Positions 25,469 through 34,614 of a stretch of DNA of 64,000 bases are shown here, in pieces. The translations under genes were made by a program, and so were the position numbers. Location: assembly GCF_901411515.1 (NCBI RefSeq), contig NZ_CABDUX010000002.1, forward strand, positions 868,001 to 932,000, in the 5' to 3' direction. How positions within the stretch are numbered: position 1 is the stretch's first letter; every line of letters begins with the position of its first letter. The DNA is from Raoultibacter phocaeensis (GTDB lineage Bacteria; Actinomycetota; Coriobacteriia; Coriobacteriales; Eggerthellaceae). Under the pieces are notes generated by a model. The model saw nothing but the letters and a program-made list of their open reading frames with translations, had not been told where the DNA came from and did not search any database.

Positions 25469-27142
25469 GTGGATTACATATTGAGCAAGTACTGCCCCCG
25501 CATCGAGTTCGACTCATACGAGGATTTCTTGGAGAACTTCACGATCGAAGTTCCTTCCGATTTCAATTTTGCGTACGACGTTGTGGACGAATGGGCGCGC
25601 GTAGAACCCGACAAGCAGGCGCTTTTGTGGTGCGATGACAGCGGCGAGGAGCGTGCGTTCACGTTCACCGATATCTCGAAGCTCTCGAACAAGGCCGCGA
25701 ATGCGTTTCGCAAGCTCGGCATCCACAAGGGCGATGTGGTCATGATGATCCTGCGCCGTCGCTGGGAGTACTGGGTGTGCGCGATGGCGCTCTGCAAGAT
25801 CGGTGCGACCATCATTCCGGCGTCGTTGCAGCTTACGAAGAAGGATATCGTGTACCGCGCCGAAAGCGCGAACGTGAAGATGCTTATCTGCGTGAACGAC
25901 GACTACGTGTGCTCGCAGGTTGAGGAGGCGATGCCCGAATCGCCGAGCATCGAGGAGCGGATCGTCGTCGCAGGCGACCGCGACGGATGGCGCAGGTTCG
26001 CAGAGCTCATCGAGGACGAATCGGAGCAGTGGGAGCGCCCGACGGGAGATGCGGCCACGACGGCCGAAGACATCATGCTTATCTACTTCACGAGCGGCAC
26101 GACCGGGCTCGCCAAGGCGGTCGAGCACAATTTCGCGCATCCGCTCGGCCATATCATCACGGCGAAATACTGGCAGCAGGTCAAAGAGAACAAGCTGCAC
26201 ATGAGCGTGACCGATTCGGGCTGGGCCAAATTCGGCTGGGGCAAGATCTACGGCCAGTGGATCGCGGGTGCAACCATCTTCGCCTACGATATGGACAAGT
26301 TCGTGCCGACTCACCTGCTTCAGAAGATCCAGGACTATCAGCTCACCACGTTCTGTGCGCCGCCGACGATGTATCGGTTCATGCTGCAGGAGGATGTAGC
26401 ATCCTACGACCTTTCATCGGTTGAGAACTTCGCGACGGCGGGAGAGCCTCTCAATGCGGAGGTCACGCTTGCTTGGGAGCGCCTGACGGGCAAGAAGATC
26501 CGCGAGGGGTTCGGCCAGTCGGAGGGCCCTGTGCTCCTCGCAACGTTTCCCTGGGTCGTCCCGAGGCCCGGATCGATGGGCAAGCCATCGCCGCTGTTGA
26601 ACATCCGTCTGCTCGATGCAGAGGGCTCTGAGGTCGAAGATGGCGAAGAGGGTGCAATCTGCGTCACGAAACTGAAGGAAGCGTACCCGCCCGGCCTGTT
26701 CGTCGGCTACTACAAAGATGACGAGAAAACGCGTGAGGCGGTAGGCGGCCCGTACTACAACCTGCACGATATGGCGTGGCGCGACAGCGACGGCTATTAC
26801 TACTTCGTCGGGCGCGACGACGACGTGATCAAGTGCAGCGGCTACCGCATCGGGCCCTTCGAGGTGGAAAGCGCGCTTGTGGAACACGATGCGGTCATCG
26901 AATGCGCGGTCACGGCGGCGCCCGATCCCATCCGCGGCAAGGTCGTGAAAGCCACGGTCGTGCTCGCGAAAGGATGGGAACCAACGGATGCGCTTGTGAA
27001 GGAGTTGCAGGATCATGTGAAGCACACGACGGCTCCTTACAAGTACCCGCGCATCATCGAGTTCGTCGACGAGTTGCCCAAAACCATCGGCGGCAAGATC
27101 AAGCGCAAGCTCATCCGCCAAAACGACGGAATCAACGACTAG
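25469..27142 (+). CDS. AMP-forming acyl-CoA synthetase (cassette B)
   Basis: A 557-residue ANL enzyme. It has LIYFTSGTTGLAKAV (P-loop-like), REGFGQSEGPVL (adenine motif), NLHDMAWRDSDGY (hinge region) and LPKTIGGKIKRKLIR with the catalytic lysine. It is clearly related to the cassette A synthetase. In this operon acyl-CoA made by the 2-oxoacid oxidoreductase could be converted to free acid and ATP, or an exogenous acid activated and then reductively carboxylated; direction cannot be decided from sequence. GTG start at 25469 follows AGGAAAAAAG; 171 bases separate it from the regulator. It ends at a good terminator. Confidence 0.9.
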   Translation: MDYILSKYCPRIEFDSYEDFLENFTIEVPSDFNFAYDVVDEWARVEPDKQALLWCDDSGEERAFTFTDISKLSNKAANAFRKLGIHKGDVVMMILRRRWEYWVCAMALCKIGATIIPASLQLTKKDIVYRAESANVKMLICVNDDYVCSQVEEAMPESPSIEERIVVAGDRDGWRRFAELIEDESEQWERPTGDAATTAEDIMLIYFTSGTTGLAKAVEHNFAHPLGHIITAKYWQQVKENKLHMSVTDSGWAKFGWGKIYGQWIAGATIFAYDMDKFVPTHLLQKIQDYQLTTFCAPPTMYRFMLQEDVASYDLSSVENFATAGEPLNAEVTLAWERLTGKKIREGFGQSEGPVLLATFPWVVPRPGSMGKPSPLLNIRLLDAEGSEVEDGEEGAICVTKLKEAYPPGLFVGYYKDDEKTREAVGGPYYNLHDMAWRDSDGYYYFVGRDDDVIKCSGYRIGPFEVESALVEHDAVIECAVTAAPDPIRGKVVKATVVLAKGWEPTDALVKELQDHVKHTTAPYKYPRIIEFVDELPKTIGGKIKRKLIRQNDGIND

Positions 27143-27170
27143 GATACTCGTGCGGCACGTAAATCTGCCC

Positions 27171-27207
27171 AGGCCCTTCTGCGCATGAACGCGGAAGGGC
27201 CTTTTTA
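27171..27207 (+). terminator. Terminator of the vor operon
   Basis: AGGCCCTTC (27171-27179) pairs with GAAGGGCCT (27194-27202), with a further GCG/CGC inside, followed by TTTT. It lies 28 bases after the synthetase stop and closes the operon that starts at 21191. Confidence 0.85.
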
Positions 27208-27280
27208 GCACCTGGCGGCGGTGTGCTGTAAGCGCGCTGTCTTGGCTGCCTAGACCGCCGAGCCGCGCTAGGGCGCAGCG

Positions 27281-28204
27281 CTACTCGAGGATGTCCTTCA
27301 CGGCCTTTGAAGCGGCTTCGTTGAAACCTTCGCTGTACGCGCTCGGCACGACCACCATGCCACCGTGCTCCTTCACGCTATCGTACACGAGGTTCATGGT
27401 ACGAAGCTGCAGGGCTTTCTCGGGTTTGCCGTAGTTCGTGGCTGCATCGACGTACATGTCCGAAATATCGCGCTCCACTTCGGCGAGAATCAGGCGTGCA
27501 TCGCGCTCGCGCTCGGCCTGCGCCTGGCGGGACATAGCGGCTTGGAGCTCTTTGGGAATCACGATGTCGCGGATTTCGACCGAGACGACGGTGATGCCCC
27601 AGTCGTCGACCTTTTCCGATATGATGCGTTTGAGCTCCTCGTCGAGGTAGGTGCGCCGCATGGCGATTTCCGAGAGGCAGATCTGCCCGATGACGTCGCG
27701 CATGGCCGTTTGGGCCGCAAGCGAGATGATGGCCTCGTAGTTGCGCACCTGTTTGCACGCCCGCTCGACGTCCCAGACCACCCAGAACAGTACCGTGTCC
27801 ACGTTGACGGGTACCAGATCCGAAGAAAGCGTTTCCTCGGCGTCGAACGATATCGTCCGTATGCGCTGATCGATTTTGGCTGTTTCGGATTCGACGATGG
27901 GAATCGTAAAGTAGATACCTGGGCCTACAATGCGGTTGAACTTTCCAAACCGGACTATGACGGCCTTCTCCCATTCGTAGGCGATGTGGGCCGAAAGAAA
28001 GCAGAGAAAGCCGACGAACAGGGCGGCGAGCACCGTCCAGACGTTCGCGATACTCCATGTGGCGGCGAGCACGATGCCTGCGGGAACCGCGAACGCCGCT
28101 GCTGAAAATGCCATGGCCCCGCTGCGCGAGGTCGTACTGCTTTGGCTGTCGAACTCGAATCGGTCTTGGTGGGCGGGCAGCTCGTTTGCCTTACTCTTCT
28201 TCAT
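27281..28204 (-). CDS. Slipin (SPFH-family membrane protein)
   Basis: A 307-residue protein with two hydrophobic segments near the N-terminus (about residues 30-75), then a band-7 domain (EKAVIVRFGKFNRIVGPGIYFTIP) and a short helical tail containing RQAQAERERDARLILAEVE. This is the slipin subtype, distinct from the QmcA-like protein at 2985. Slipins form membrane scaffolds and often partner with NfeD, but none is beside it; the only short nfeD here is at 2560. Its start overlaps the GntR stop by four bases (ATGA), so both are made from one mRNA. The start at 28204 is chosen on that coupling. Confidence 0.85.
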   Translation of the reverse strand: MKKSKANELPAHQDRFEFDSQSSTTSRSGAMAFSAAAFAVPAGIVLAATWSIANVWTVLAALFVGFLCFLSAHIAYEWEKAVIVRFGKFNRIVGPGIYFTIPIVESETAKIDQRIRTISFDAEETLSSDLVPVNVDTVLFWVVWDVERACKQVRNYEAIISLAAQTAMRDVIGQICLSEIAMRRTYLDEELKRIISEKVDDWGITVVSVEIRDIVIPKELQAAMSRQAQAERERDARLILAEVERDISDMYVDAATNYGKPEKALQLRTMNLVYDSVKEHGGMVVVPSAYSEGFNEAASKAVKDILE

Positions 28205-28623
28205 CGGGTGCCTTCCTCTTCCTTTGCTTCGCTTGCGCGGCGGCGCTCGACACGTTTTGCAACCTGATTGGGGATGTCGTCGAGTGGAACGCCCATGTCG
28301 AGGCATTGTTTGATCATCATATCGATAACGTTATCGGCGGGGGAGTCTTCGACCGGGGCGCTTGATTGCGAGACATCGCGAACGAACGTGCCGCGCCCTC
28401 GATGCGAGACGAGGTATCCGTCATGGAGAAGACTCAGGTACACCTTGTTGACGGTGTTGTAGTTGATTTTCAGGGATATGGCCAGATCGCGTACTGTCGG
28501 AAGCTTATCGCCTGGTTGGTAGTGCCCCGACGAGATGAGATACACGATGCGGTTTTTAAGCTGCAACCAGATGGGAAGGCTGCTCGCTTCGTCGATTTCG
28601 AATATGTCCAACAAGCTCTCCAT
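28201..28623 (-). CDS. GntR family regulator, YtrA-like
   Basis: A 140-residue regulator: winged helix-turn-helix (IWLQLKNRIVYLISSGHYQPGDKLPTVRDLA, then NTVNKVYLSLLHDGYLVSHRGRGTFV) and a short helical C-terminus with no large ligand domain, as in YtrA. YtrA proteins usually repress operons for membrane or transport proteins, so slipin is the obvious target. It starts 13 bases after dmsC and may be co-transcribed with the reductase operon. The start at 28623 gives the usual family beginning. Confidence 0.87.
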   Translation of the reverse strand: MESLLDIFEIDEASSLPIWLQLKNRIVYLISSGHYQPGDKLPTVRDLAISLKINYNTVNKVYLSLLHDGYLVSHRGRGTFVRDVSQSSAPVEDSPADNVIDMMIKQCLDMGVPLDDIPNQVAKRVERRRASEAKEEEGTR

Positions 28624-28636
28624 CTGCCGTCTGTCG

Positions 28637-29533
28637 TCAGAATGCAAACATGAACGCGGAAAGGTGCACTCCGCCGAATATGGTGCAGTACCGCAAGAAA
28701 AACGCTCCTGTAAGAATAAGGCATCCAAGCACGATGAAGTACGTCGGATACCCCGATAAGCGCGAGGAAAAAACAACTTCCAAAACGATCGGAAGCACGA
28801 GGCCGCAGGCGGCGAAACCGATCCAGAACTGCCCGGCGAGCTGTCCGGCGACGAGCGCTTCTACCGAAGCGAGCGCTGCGGCATCGCCCGAAAGATGCAC
28901 GGCAAGCGCGACCACTGTGGCGATTTCGAGCGCGATCAGAACGACATCGACGGCAAGAAGCGTGCGAAGCGCTGGCACCGTTTGGCGCATGGTGGATTGG
29001 GGGAATGCCGAAAGAAGCATGACGCCCGCGATTCCCGACGAAAACGACGAAAGCGTAAACAGTACGGGAATGCATACGGAAAGCCACAGCGGCACAGCTG
29101 CCATGCTGCTGAGCAGAACCCCCGTGTAGACGATGACGACGAGCGAGAGTACTGCCGCGGCCGCCCGTAGCGCAATGCCGGGCAGGGGACGGGCGAAGGC
29201 TCTTTCCCTGAACGCGAGCACGGCAAGCAACGCAATGCACGCCATGAGGCCGGTGAGCGCGTACGTTCCCACGGTGATGGCCGAGAACGTCGGTTTGACG
29301 AAGAGCAGCAGGGCTTTCTCGGGCAGCGCAAGATCTTTCATGAGGCATGCAGAGCCTGCGGCAAGCGCTGTGAACGCAACGACGAGTGCAGGTTTGGCGA
29401 TTGCGCGATTCAGTTCGACCCACGGGCGCTTTCCGCTTCGCGCGCGGTGCTCGACGAAGAGCGCAGCCAGACACAGGCCTCCGCCTACGCCGCCGAGGAA
29501 CAGGTACCATACTATGAGATCGCTGAACAACAC
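28637..29533 (-). CDS. dmsC: DmsC/NrfD-like membrane anchor subunit
   Basis: A 298-residue integral membrane protein with about eight hydrophobic helices, first at residues 5-25 (LIVWYLFLGGVGGGLCLAALF, a beginning typical of NrfD/PsrC proteins). It anchors the reductase and oxidises menaquinol, passing electrons to the iron-sulfur subunit DmsB. It follows a small haem-type membrane protein gene by 33 bases. Family assignment rests on the N-terminal motif and topology. Confidence 0.8.
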   Translation of the reverse strand: MLFSDLIVWYLFLGGVGGGLCLAALFVEHRARSGKRPWVELNRAIAKPALVVAFTALAAGSACLMKDLALPEKALLLFVKPTFSAITVGTYALTGLMACIALLAVLAFRERAFARPLPGIALRAAAAVLSLVVIVYTGVLLSSMAAVPLWLSVCIPVLFTLSSFSSGIAGVMLLSAFPQSTMRQTVPALRTLLAVDVVLIALEIATVVALAVHLSGDAAALASVEALVAGQLAGQFWIGFAACGLVLPIVLEVVFSSRLSGYPTYFIVLGCLILTGAFFLRYCTIFGGVHLSAFMFAF

Positions 29534-29566
29534 CGTAACGTTCGTGACCTCCTCATGAAATTCCCG

Positions 29567-30277
29567 TTATTCCCTTGCTGGAATGCTCGATGCCTTCGAA
29601 GTCTGCGTGCTTCGCTCGCGTATGGCTTTTCCGATCCTCAGCACGCAGTACGATCCGAAGAGTACAGTATAGACGATGATGCTCGTCGATGCCTTCTGCC
29701 CGAAGCCCGAGGCCGATGGCCCGAGAATCAGCAGCACGTGGACGAAGACGAGCAGAAAAAACGGATAGGCGAGCCTTTGGATGCGCTTCCACGCTTCGCC
29801 GCTCATGCGTTTGCGAACCGCTTGGATGGAGGTAGCGGTAAGGGCTGCAAGGAGCGCGACAAGAAGAAAGCTCACGGCGAACGAGGCTATCATCGTTGTG
29901 GGCATGTTGCCGAGGCGCGATGCGAACTGCCCCGCATACGAGGCGAGGTAGTTGACGACGTGGCCGATTGCAAGGATCGCAGCGATGATGGAAAGCTCGC
30001 CTCTGATGGGAGCAAGGTAGGTGCGCGCTTTCGACGCTTCGGGCAAAACGCCTATGAACATGACAACAGCGATCAGGCCGAACGCAAGCAGGCACCGCTG
30101 AACGTAGGGATAGGCGATCCGCGCGAGTGCGGGGATGTCGCCGCCGAAAGACAGCGCTGCGAATGCGGCGACGATCGCCGTCGCAATAAGGTAGAACACC
30201 GCGGGATGAGCCCTGATCGCATTTCTGAGCGCGCATGCAAACACGACGCTGATAACGAGCGCTAGAATTATGTCCAT
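29567..30277 (-). CDS. Ferric-reductase-like (MsrQ-type) membrane protein
   Basis: A 236-residue membrane protein with about six hydrophobic segments and His residues in helices (GHVVNYLASY and VFVHVLLIL) that could bind haem. The layout resembles ferric reductase-like or MsrQ-type cytochrome b proteins. It lies inside the reductase operon between torD and dmsC and could provide a second route for electrons (inference). The ATG at 30277 overlaps the torD end by ten bases. Longer frames upstream have no ribosome site. Family call is tentative. Confidence 0.6.
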   Translation of the reverse strand: MDIILALVISVVFACALRNAIRAHPAVFYLIATAIVAAFAALSFGGDIPALARIAYPYVQRCLLAFGLIAVVMFIGVLPEASKARTYLAPIRGELSIIAAILAIGHVVNYLASYAGQFASRLGNMPTTMIASFAVSFLLVALLAALTATSIQAVRKRMSGEAWKRIQRLAYPFFLLVFVHVLLILGPSASGFGQKASTSIIVYTVLFGSYCVLRIGKAIRERSTQTSKASSIPARE

Positions 30278-31005
30278 GGTGACTCCTGGCTCGCAGGCGT
30301 ACCGCCGAACAGGGCAATCCCCATCATCCCCACGGCATCGTAAAGGGAGCACCTGCTTTCCTCCGCGCAGCGCTCGAAGAAGCGCAAGAACCATTTTTCG
30401 ACGTGAAGGCGGGTGAACTCTTCAAGGAGCGTTTCGGTTTCGCCGAGCAGCGCATCGTTTTCTTCGGCGATTGCGCGGGCGCTTTCCGCATGCAAATGGG
30501 CGAGGAACTCGAGCTCAGTTGACATGCTGTCGGCGGGGAGGTTCATCGCAGTACTCTTCTTGAGTCCCGCTTTGCGGTAGCAGCGCTCGGCATCGAGCGC
30601 GGCGGGATTCACGAACAGGCGTGCACCGGTGCCCGGTTTGCCCTCGCGCATACGTTCGTCATCGAGAAAAACTCCCTCGAAAAGCTTGACTGCGGGGTGA
30701 TCCGGATGATTGAAGAGCCTCGTGTACTCGCAGCGGATCGCGTGCATGGCCTCGTGGTCGCAGCGAACTTCGTGTGATGCGGCGCGAAGGCGATCGACTG
30801 CGGTGTCGAAGGCGGATCCCGAAAGACCCGCTTCCCGTCCTACGGCCAAGAAGTCTTCGTGCAGCGTGCCTTCTGCAAGGCCGCCTTCAAGCTCCTTCGT
30901 CGGAAACTGCACGAGCAAGGCGAGCAGGGAGAGGTAGTCCGACAGTGCGGTGTGGAGGATCACTGCAAGGCGTGCAGGCTTGGATGCGATCGTTGAGCTG
31001 ATCAT
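30268..31005 (-). CDS. torD: TorD/DmsD-family molybdoenzyme chaperone
   Basis: A 245-residue helical cytoplasmic protein. The motif NLPADSMSTELEFLAHLH (about residues 155-172) matches the conserved PDHIGVELEFM-like block of TorD/DmsD chaperones, and CEYTRLFNHPDHPAV matches the N-terminal block (EYTRLF). It binds the Tat signal of DmsA and holds it until the molybdenum cofactor is inserted. It is encoded between dmsB and the membrane genes, a common arrangement. Confidence 0.88.
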   Translation of the reverse strand: MISSTIASKPARLAVILHTALSDYLSLLALLVQFPTKELEGGLAEGTLHEDFLAVGREAGLSGSAFDTAVDRLRAASHEVRCDHEAMHAIRCEYTRLFNHPDHPAVKLFEGVFLDDERMREGKPGTGARLFVNPAALDAERCYRKAGLKKSTAMNLPADSMSTELEFLAHLHAESARAIAEENDALLGETETLLEEFTRLHVEKWFLRFFERCAEESRCSLYDAVGMMGIALFGGTPASQESPWT

Positions 31006-31061
31006 GGCAGAATACCTTCCAAACGGGTGGGGTCGAGGTTGATGCTCGACCCCATGCTCAT

Positions 31062-31679
31062 TTACACAACGTAGTACACGTTCGGTTCGGTCCCTGCGTC
31101 TTCAAGCAGACGCTCATAGGTTTTTCCTTCGAGGAACTTGCTGATCTCGCTTTCCGGATCGTCGAGGTCGCCCCAGTAGCGTGCGCGACCGAGACACAGT
31201 TCCATGCATGCGGGCTTCTCTCCGCGCTCGAGTCGGTGGATGCAGAACGTGCATTTTTCTGCGGTGCCAGCAACGTGTTTGGGGGCATCCCAATCGCCAA
31301 GCTGGAAATCAACGACGTATTCGGGCTCTTCGCTTATGAGGGTGCGAACGTCATAGGGGCACGAGGTGATGCAAGTTCCGCAGCCGATGCACTCGTCGGT
31401 GTTCACGGCAACGATGCCGTCTTCCCGTTGATACGATGCTCCCGTCGGACACGTTGCCACGCATGCTGGCTTGCTGCAATGCTGACAACCGATAGGGTAG
31501 TGCTTCTTGGTCAAATCGGTCGGGTAGGTACCAGAAGCCGTATCGAGGTAATCGCCGCCTTTCGTTGCGACCCTACTATACAAAATGCCGTTGGGCAGGT
31601 TGTTGTTCGACTTGCAGGCTACGGTGCAGGCGTGGCAACCCGCGCACGATTCAACGTCTATTGCCATAGCGTAACGCAT
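31062..31679 (-). CDS. dmsB: DmsB-type 4Fe-4S electron-transfer subunit
   Basis: A 205-residue protein with four clusters of cysteines: CAGCHACTVAC, CQHCSKPACVATCP, CIGCGTCITSCP and CTFCIHRLERGEKPACMELC. This is the standard four-[4Fe-4S] subunit of DMSO-reductase-family enzymes, linking the membrane subunit to DmsA. It starts 15 bases after the dmsA stop with GGAGGA upstream. No signal peptide, so it is exported with DmsA by the Tat system if the pair is exported. Confidence 0.93.
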   Translation of the reverse strand: MRYAMAIDVESCAGCHACTVACKSNNNLPNGILYSRVATKGGDYLDTASGTYPTDLTKKHYPIGCQHCSKPACVATCPTGASYQREDGIVAVNTDECIGCGTCITSCPYDVRTLISEEPEYVVDFQLGDWDAPKHVAGTAEKCTFCIHRLERGEKPACMELCLGRARYWGDLDDPESEISKFLEGKTYERLLEDAGTEPNVYYVV

Positions 31680-31694
31680 ATTCGGTCCTCCTTA

Positions 31695-34178
31695 TCAAAT
31701 CGTGGTCTTCTCGACTTCGCACAGCGTGTCGAAAGGATGCGTGCCCGGGCTGAACGTACCTTGTTCGAGGGGAAGCAAGCTGGGATAGCTTCCGTCAACA
31801 TATTGCTTATCCCACCATGTGTGCTCCGTCTTAATCATGCCTGGTCTCATACCTGCATCCAGATGAGCTCGAAGCACTACCGAGCCGCGATCGTTATAGA
31901 CCTTGACGTAGTCGTTCTCCACAATACCGCGCTCGTCAGCATCGATTTTGTTAATCGAAAGCGTTGGTTCAGGCTGTATGTCCGTAAACCATGGATGCGT
32001 TGAAAACTGCGTATGTACCTTCAGCCGATCACGGTGTGAAATGAGGTTGAGCGGATACTTCTGGCTGAGAGGATTTTCGGGGTTATACGCTTCGGTGGTT
32101 GGTTGGTAGGTGGGCAGATACCAAGGCGTCGGATCGAAATCTTGGCCTATGTCGAACCAAGGCCGAGGCTTTTCAAGATAGAACTCCGCGCGACCGGTAT
32201 CGGTTGCAAAGGCAAACGTCTTGTCGTTCGGATCGCCAAACAAATACGGTATCGGGCAGACTTGGATGTGCTTCTTTTCCTTGAGGGCATCCCACGATAG
32301 GTTCCATGCTTCGCTTGCTTCGCCTTGGAGAAAGAGCGATTGATACGTATCATTTTGGTAAACCGAGCTGTCGTAGCCTAAGCCCTCGGCCAAAAGCCGA
32401 ACGATTTCAACGTCGGTTTTGCATTCGAACGGTGGGTCGACTGCTTGCTCGTTGAATTCGGCATACGGTGTCGGGCACGTAATAAAGGTTTCGTATTCGA
32501 ACCAATGAGGTACCGGTAACACGATGTCGGAGAATCGTGCGGTGTCGTTCATAACCGTGTCGGCCGTAATGATGAGCTCGATCCCCTCCATGGCTTTGAG
32601 AAGCTCAGTGCGTCCCGACATGTTCGATAACGTATTTCCGCAGAAAAAGAGAAGGCTTTTCGGCGTGATGGTCTGTTCGCCGTACGTGTTGCTTTCCATG
32701 ATCGCAGGAAGGTTGTCTATGCAGATGCTCGTTGTGGGCACAGGGTTTTCCGGGAACATACCTGCAAGGAAGTTCACGCAATGAGTTCCCATGGTGGAGC
32801 CTCCCATGGTACCCGCTATACCAGCACCCGTTTTTCCCATCTGCCCGGTTACCATGGGAAGCGCGAACACGGCTTGCGTGCCGGAAGCACCATGACTCCG
32901 ATGATCCATGCCGAAGCCGATTTCTAAGGTAGTCGGTCCATCTACGTACATATGGGCCATATCGACAATGGTGGCGGCATCGATTTCGCAGATCTCCGCT
33001 GCCTTTTCAGGTGTCCATTCCGACACGTGATTGGCGAGAAGGTCGAACGCGGTGGTGACGCTGATGCCTTGCGCGTCGAAGCTTCCTCTGATTTGGGGAT
33101 CGGCGATTTCATCGACTGGTCCGAACGTTCCGTCGGCAGCGCAGACGGCCAAAGGGTCGATCATAGTTGGCTTGCCGTCGCGGCCGACAGGACCTTCGGT
33201 AGGTTCGACGCCCAAATCGCTCATACGCAGATACGAATGATCTTCTTTCACCAAAAACGGTGCGACGGTCATACTTGCAAGATAGCCCTCATCCTGAGTG
33301 CCTTCGCTGATGATTACGTTGAGCATCGCGAGCGCCAAAGCGACATCGGTACCCGGCTTGATAGGAACCCAGAGATCGGCACGTTCGGCCATGTCGGTGA
33401 AAACGGGATCAACTACTATGATCTTCGTTCCGTTTTTGACCGCTTCACGTATATAGACCCATCGCGTGATCTGGGCAATAGAACCATTACTACCCCAGCA
33501 GAATATGTGCTTGGCATTCTTCACGTCCGAACCGTCGTTGCCGTGAAGATATATACCGCGTCCAACAAGGCGCTTTCCTACATTGAGCGCGGCCATATCG
33601 TACCCTGAATCCCAGTTGACTCCCCCAAAATGATTGAATAGATGCTGGTAAACGTACTGGTTGTATGCATAGGTTCCCGCACCGTAGTTCATGGATACGC
33701 TGGTGCCGCCAAATTCGTCGATGTAGCTCTTCCACCGCGTTGTGATGTACTCAATTGCTTCGTCCCAGGAAAGACGTTCCCATTCGCCTGCACCGCGCTC
33801 AGTGCCCTCGACGCGGCGCATTGGGTATTGGATACGATCGGGATCGTAGATGCGTTGCGCATGGGATAGGCCGCGTTGACACAGGCGCGTGTCGAGCGGA
33901 TCGTCGGCTTCGATAACCGATGTCTTAACAACTTTCCCGTCGCGTACGTGCACGTTCATCCGGCAGCCGCCGCCGCAGTTTCCGCGGCAAACTCCCTGAT
34001 ACAGCTTTTCTTCAGGTGCTTCGATCGGTTGCGATGGCTGCTCTTCGAGCTCCTCTTTGGGCGCGCAGCCAACGCCGGTGAGCGCCGCAAGGCCGAGCGT
34101 CGCCGCGGTTCCTTTGAGAAAAGCACGGCGTCCGAACGGTGTTTTCGATAGATTGACAGTACTGGTATCCAGACTCAT
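31695..34178 (-). CDS. dmsA: DmsA-like molybdopterin oxidoreductase, Tat-exported
   Basis: The 827-residue catalytic subunit starts with a Tat signal (GRRAFLKGTAATLGLAALTGVGC) and has an N-terminal 4Fe-4S motif CRGNCGGGC with the fourth Cys in LCQRGLSHAQ, then bis-MGD-binding domains (FCWGSNGSIAQITRW) and a C-terminal dinucleotide domain (NLISHRDRLKVHTQFSTHPW). The enzyme class reduces S- or N-oxides or related acceptors. Near the usual metal-ligand site the sequence reads YGAGTYAYNQY with no Cys or Sec, so the Mo ligand is uncertain. It is the first gene of dmsA-dmsB-torD-membrane genes. The true acceptor is unknown. Confidence 0.9.
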   Translation of the reverse strand: MSLDTSTVNLSKTPFGRRAFLKGTAATLGLAALTGVGCAPKEELEEQPSQPIEAPEEKLYQGVCRGNCGGGCRMNVHVRDGKVVKTSVIEADDPLDTRLCQRGLSHAQRIYDPDRIQYPMRRVEGTERGAGEWERLSWDEAIEYITTRWKSYIDEFGGTSVSMNYGAGTYAYNQYVYQHLFNHFGGVNWDSGYDMAALNVGKRLVGRGIYLHGNDGSDVKNAKHIFCWGSNGSIAQITRWVYIREAVKNGTKIIVVDPVFTDMAERADLWVPIKPGTDVALALAMLNVIISEGTQDEGYLASMTVAPFLVKEDHSYLRMSDLGVEPTEGPVGRDGKPTMIDPLAVCAADGTFGPVDEIADPQIRGSFDAQGISVTTAFDLLANHVSEWTPEKAAEICEIDAATIVDMAHMYVDGPTTLEIGFGMDHRSHGASGTQAVFALPMVTGQMGKTGAGIAGTMGGSTMGTHCVNFLAGMFPENPVPTTSICIDNLPAIMESNTYGEQTITPKSLLFFCGNTLSNMSGRTELLKAMEGIELIITADTVMNDTARFSDIVLPVPHWFEYETFITCPTPYAEFNEQAVDPPFECKTDVEIVRLLAEGLGYDSSVYQNDTYQSLFLQGEASEAWNLSWDALKEKKHIQVCPIPYLFGDPNDKTFAFATDTGRAEFYLEKPRPWFDIGQDFDPTPWYLPTYQPTTEAYNPENPLSQKYPLNLISHRDRLKVHTQFSTHPWFTDIQPEPTLSINKIDADERGIVENDYVKVYNDRGSVVLRAHLDAGMRPGMIKTEHTWWDKQYVDGSYPSLLPLEQGTFSPGTHPFDTLCEVEKTTI

Positions 34179-34614
34179 GTTTTAAAACCCCCTTGTTCCA
34201 CTTTCGATTTTCTTCCGAGTACAGAAAGATCGTTCAGCGGCTTACCCCCTTTGACATCGTTCGAGTTTGGGATCCCACTCCGATACTTGAAACGACATGT
34301 CGCAAGAAGGATGCGGATACGTGCCCTAGAACACGGCAATGATTTAGCTTCGTATCGTCTTCCCCCTATGATTGTCTATATTATCATACTAAAACTATGA
34401 TTACTAGATACAGGAGTGGAACGACTATTCTTTTTAGAGATGAATGAACGCTGCGTGTCGCCGCTTGTTCGTTCTTCGTCTTGCAGCAGGACGACAGGGA
34501 AATGCCGAAACCCTACGCTCTATGACATCCCCGCTACGAACTCGTGACGAATTCCTGGAAAGCACCCATGCGCGCCTATGATGAACAGGAGCAAACTACC
34601 GAAGGGAGAACCTT
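34179..34614. promoter_or_regulatory. Divergent promoter region of dmsA and the aldo/keto reductase
   Basis: This 436-base gap contains an AT-rich stretch at about 34360-34410. CTATGATT occurs twice as a direct repeat (34366-34373 and 34395-34402) with TATCATA between the copies at 34382-34388. It is a candidate control site for dmsA, which is read leftward. The rest shows no gene. AAGGGAG before 34615 is the ribosome site of the rightward gene. Confidence 0.4.
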
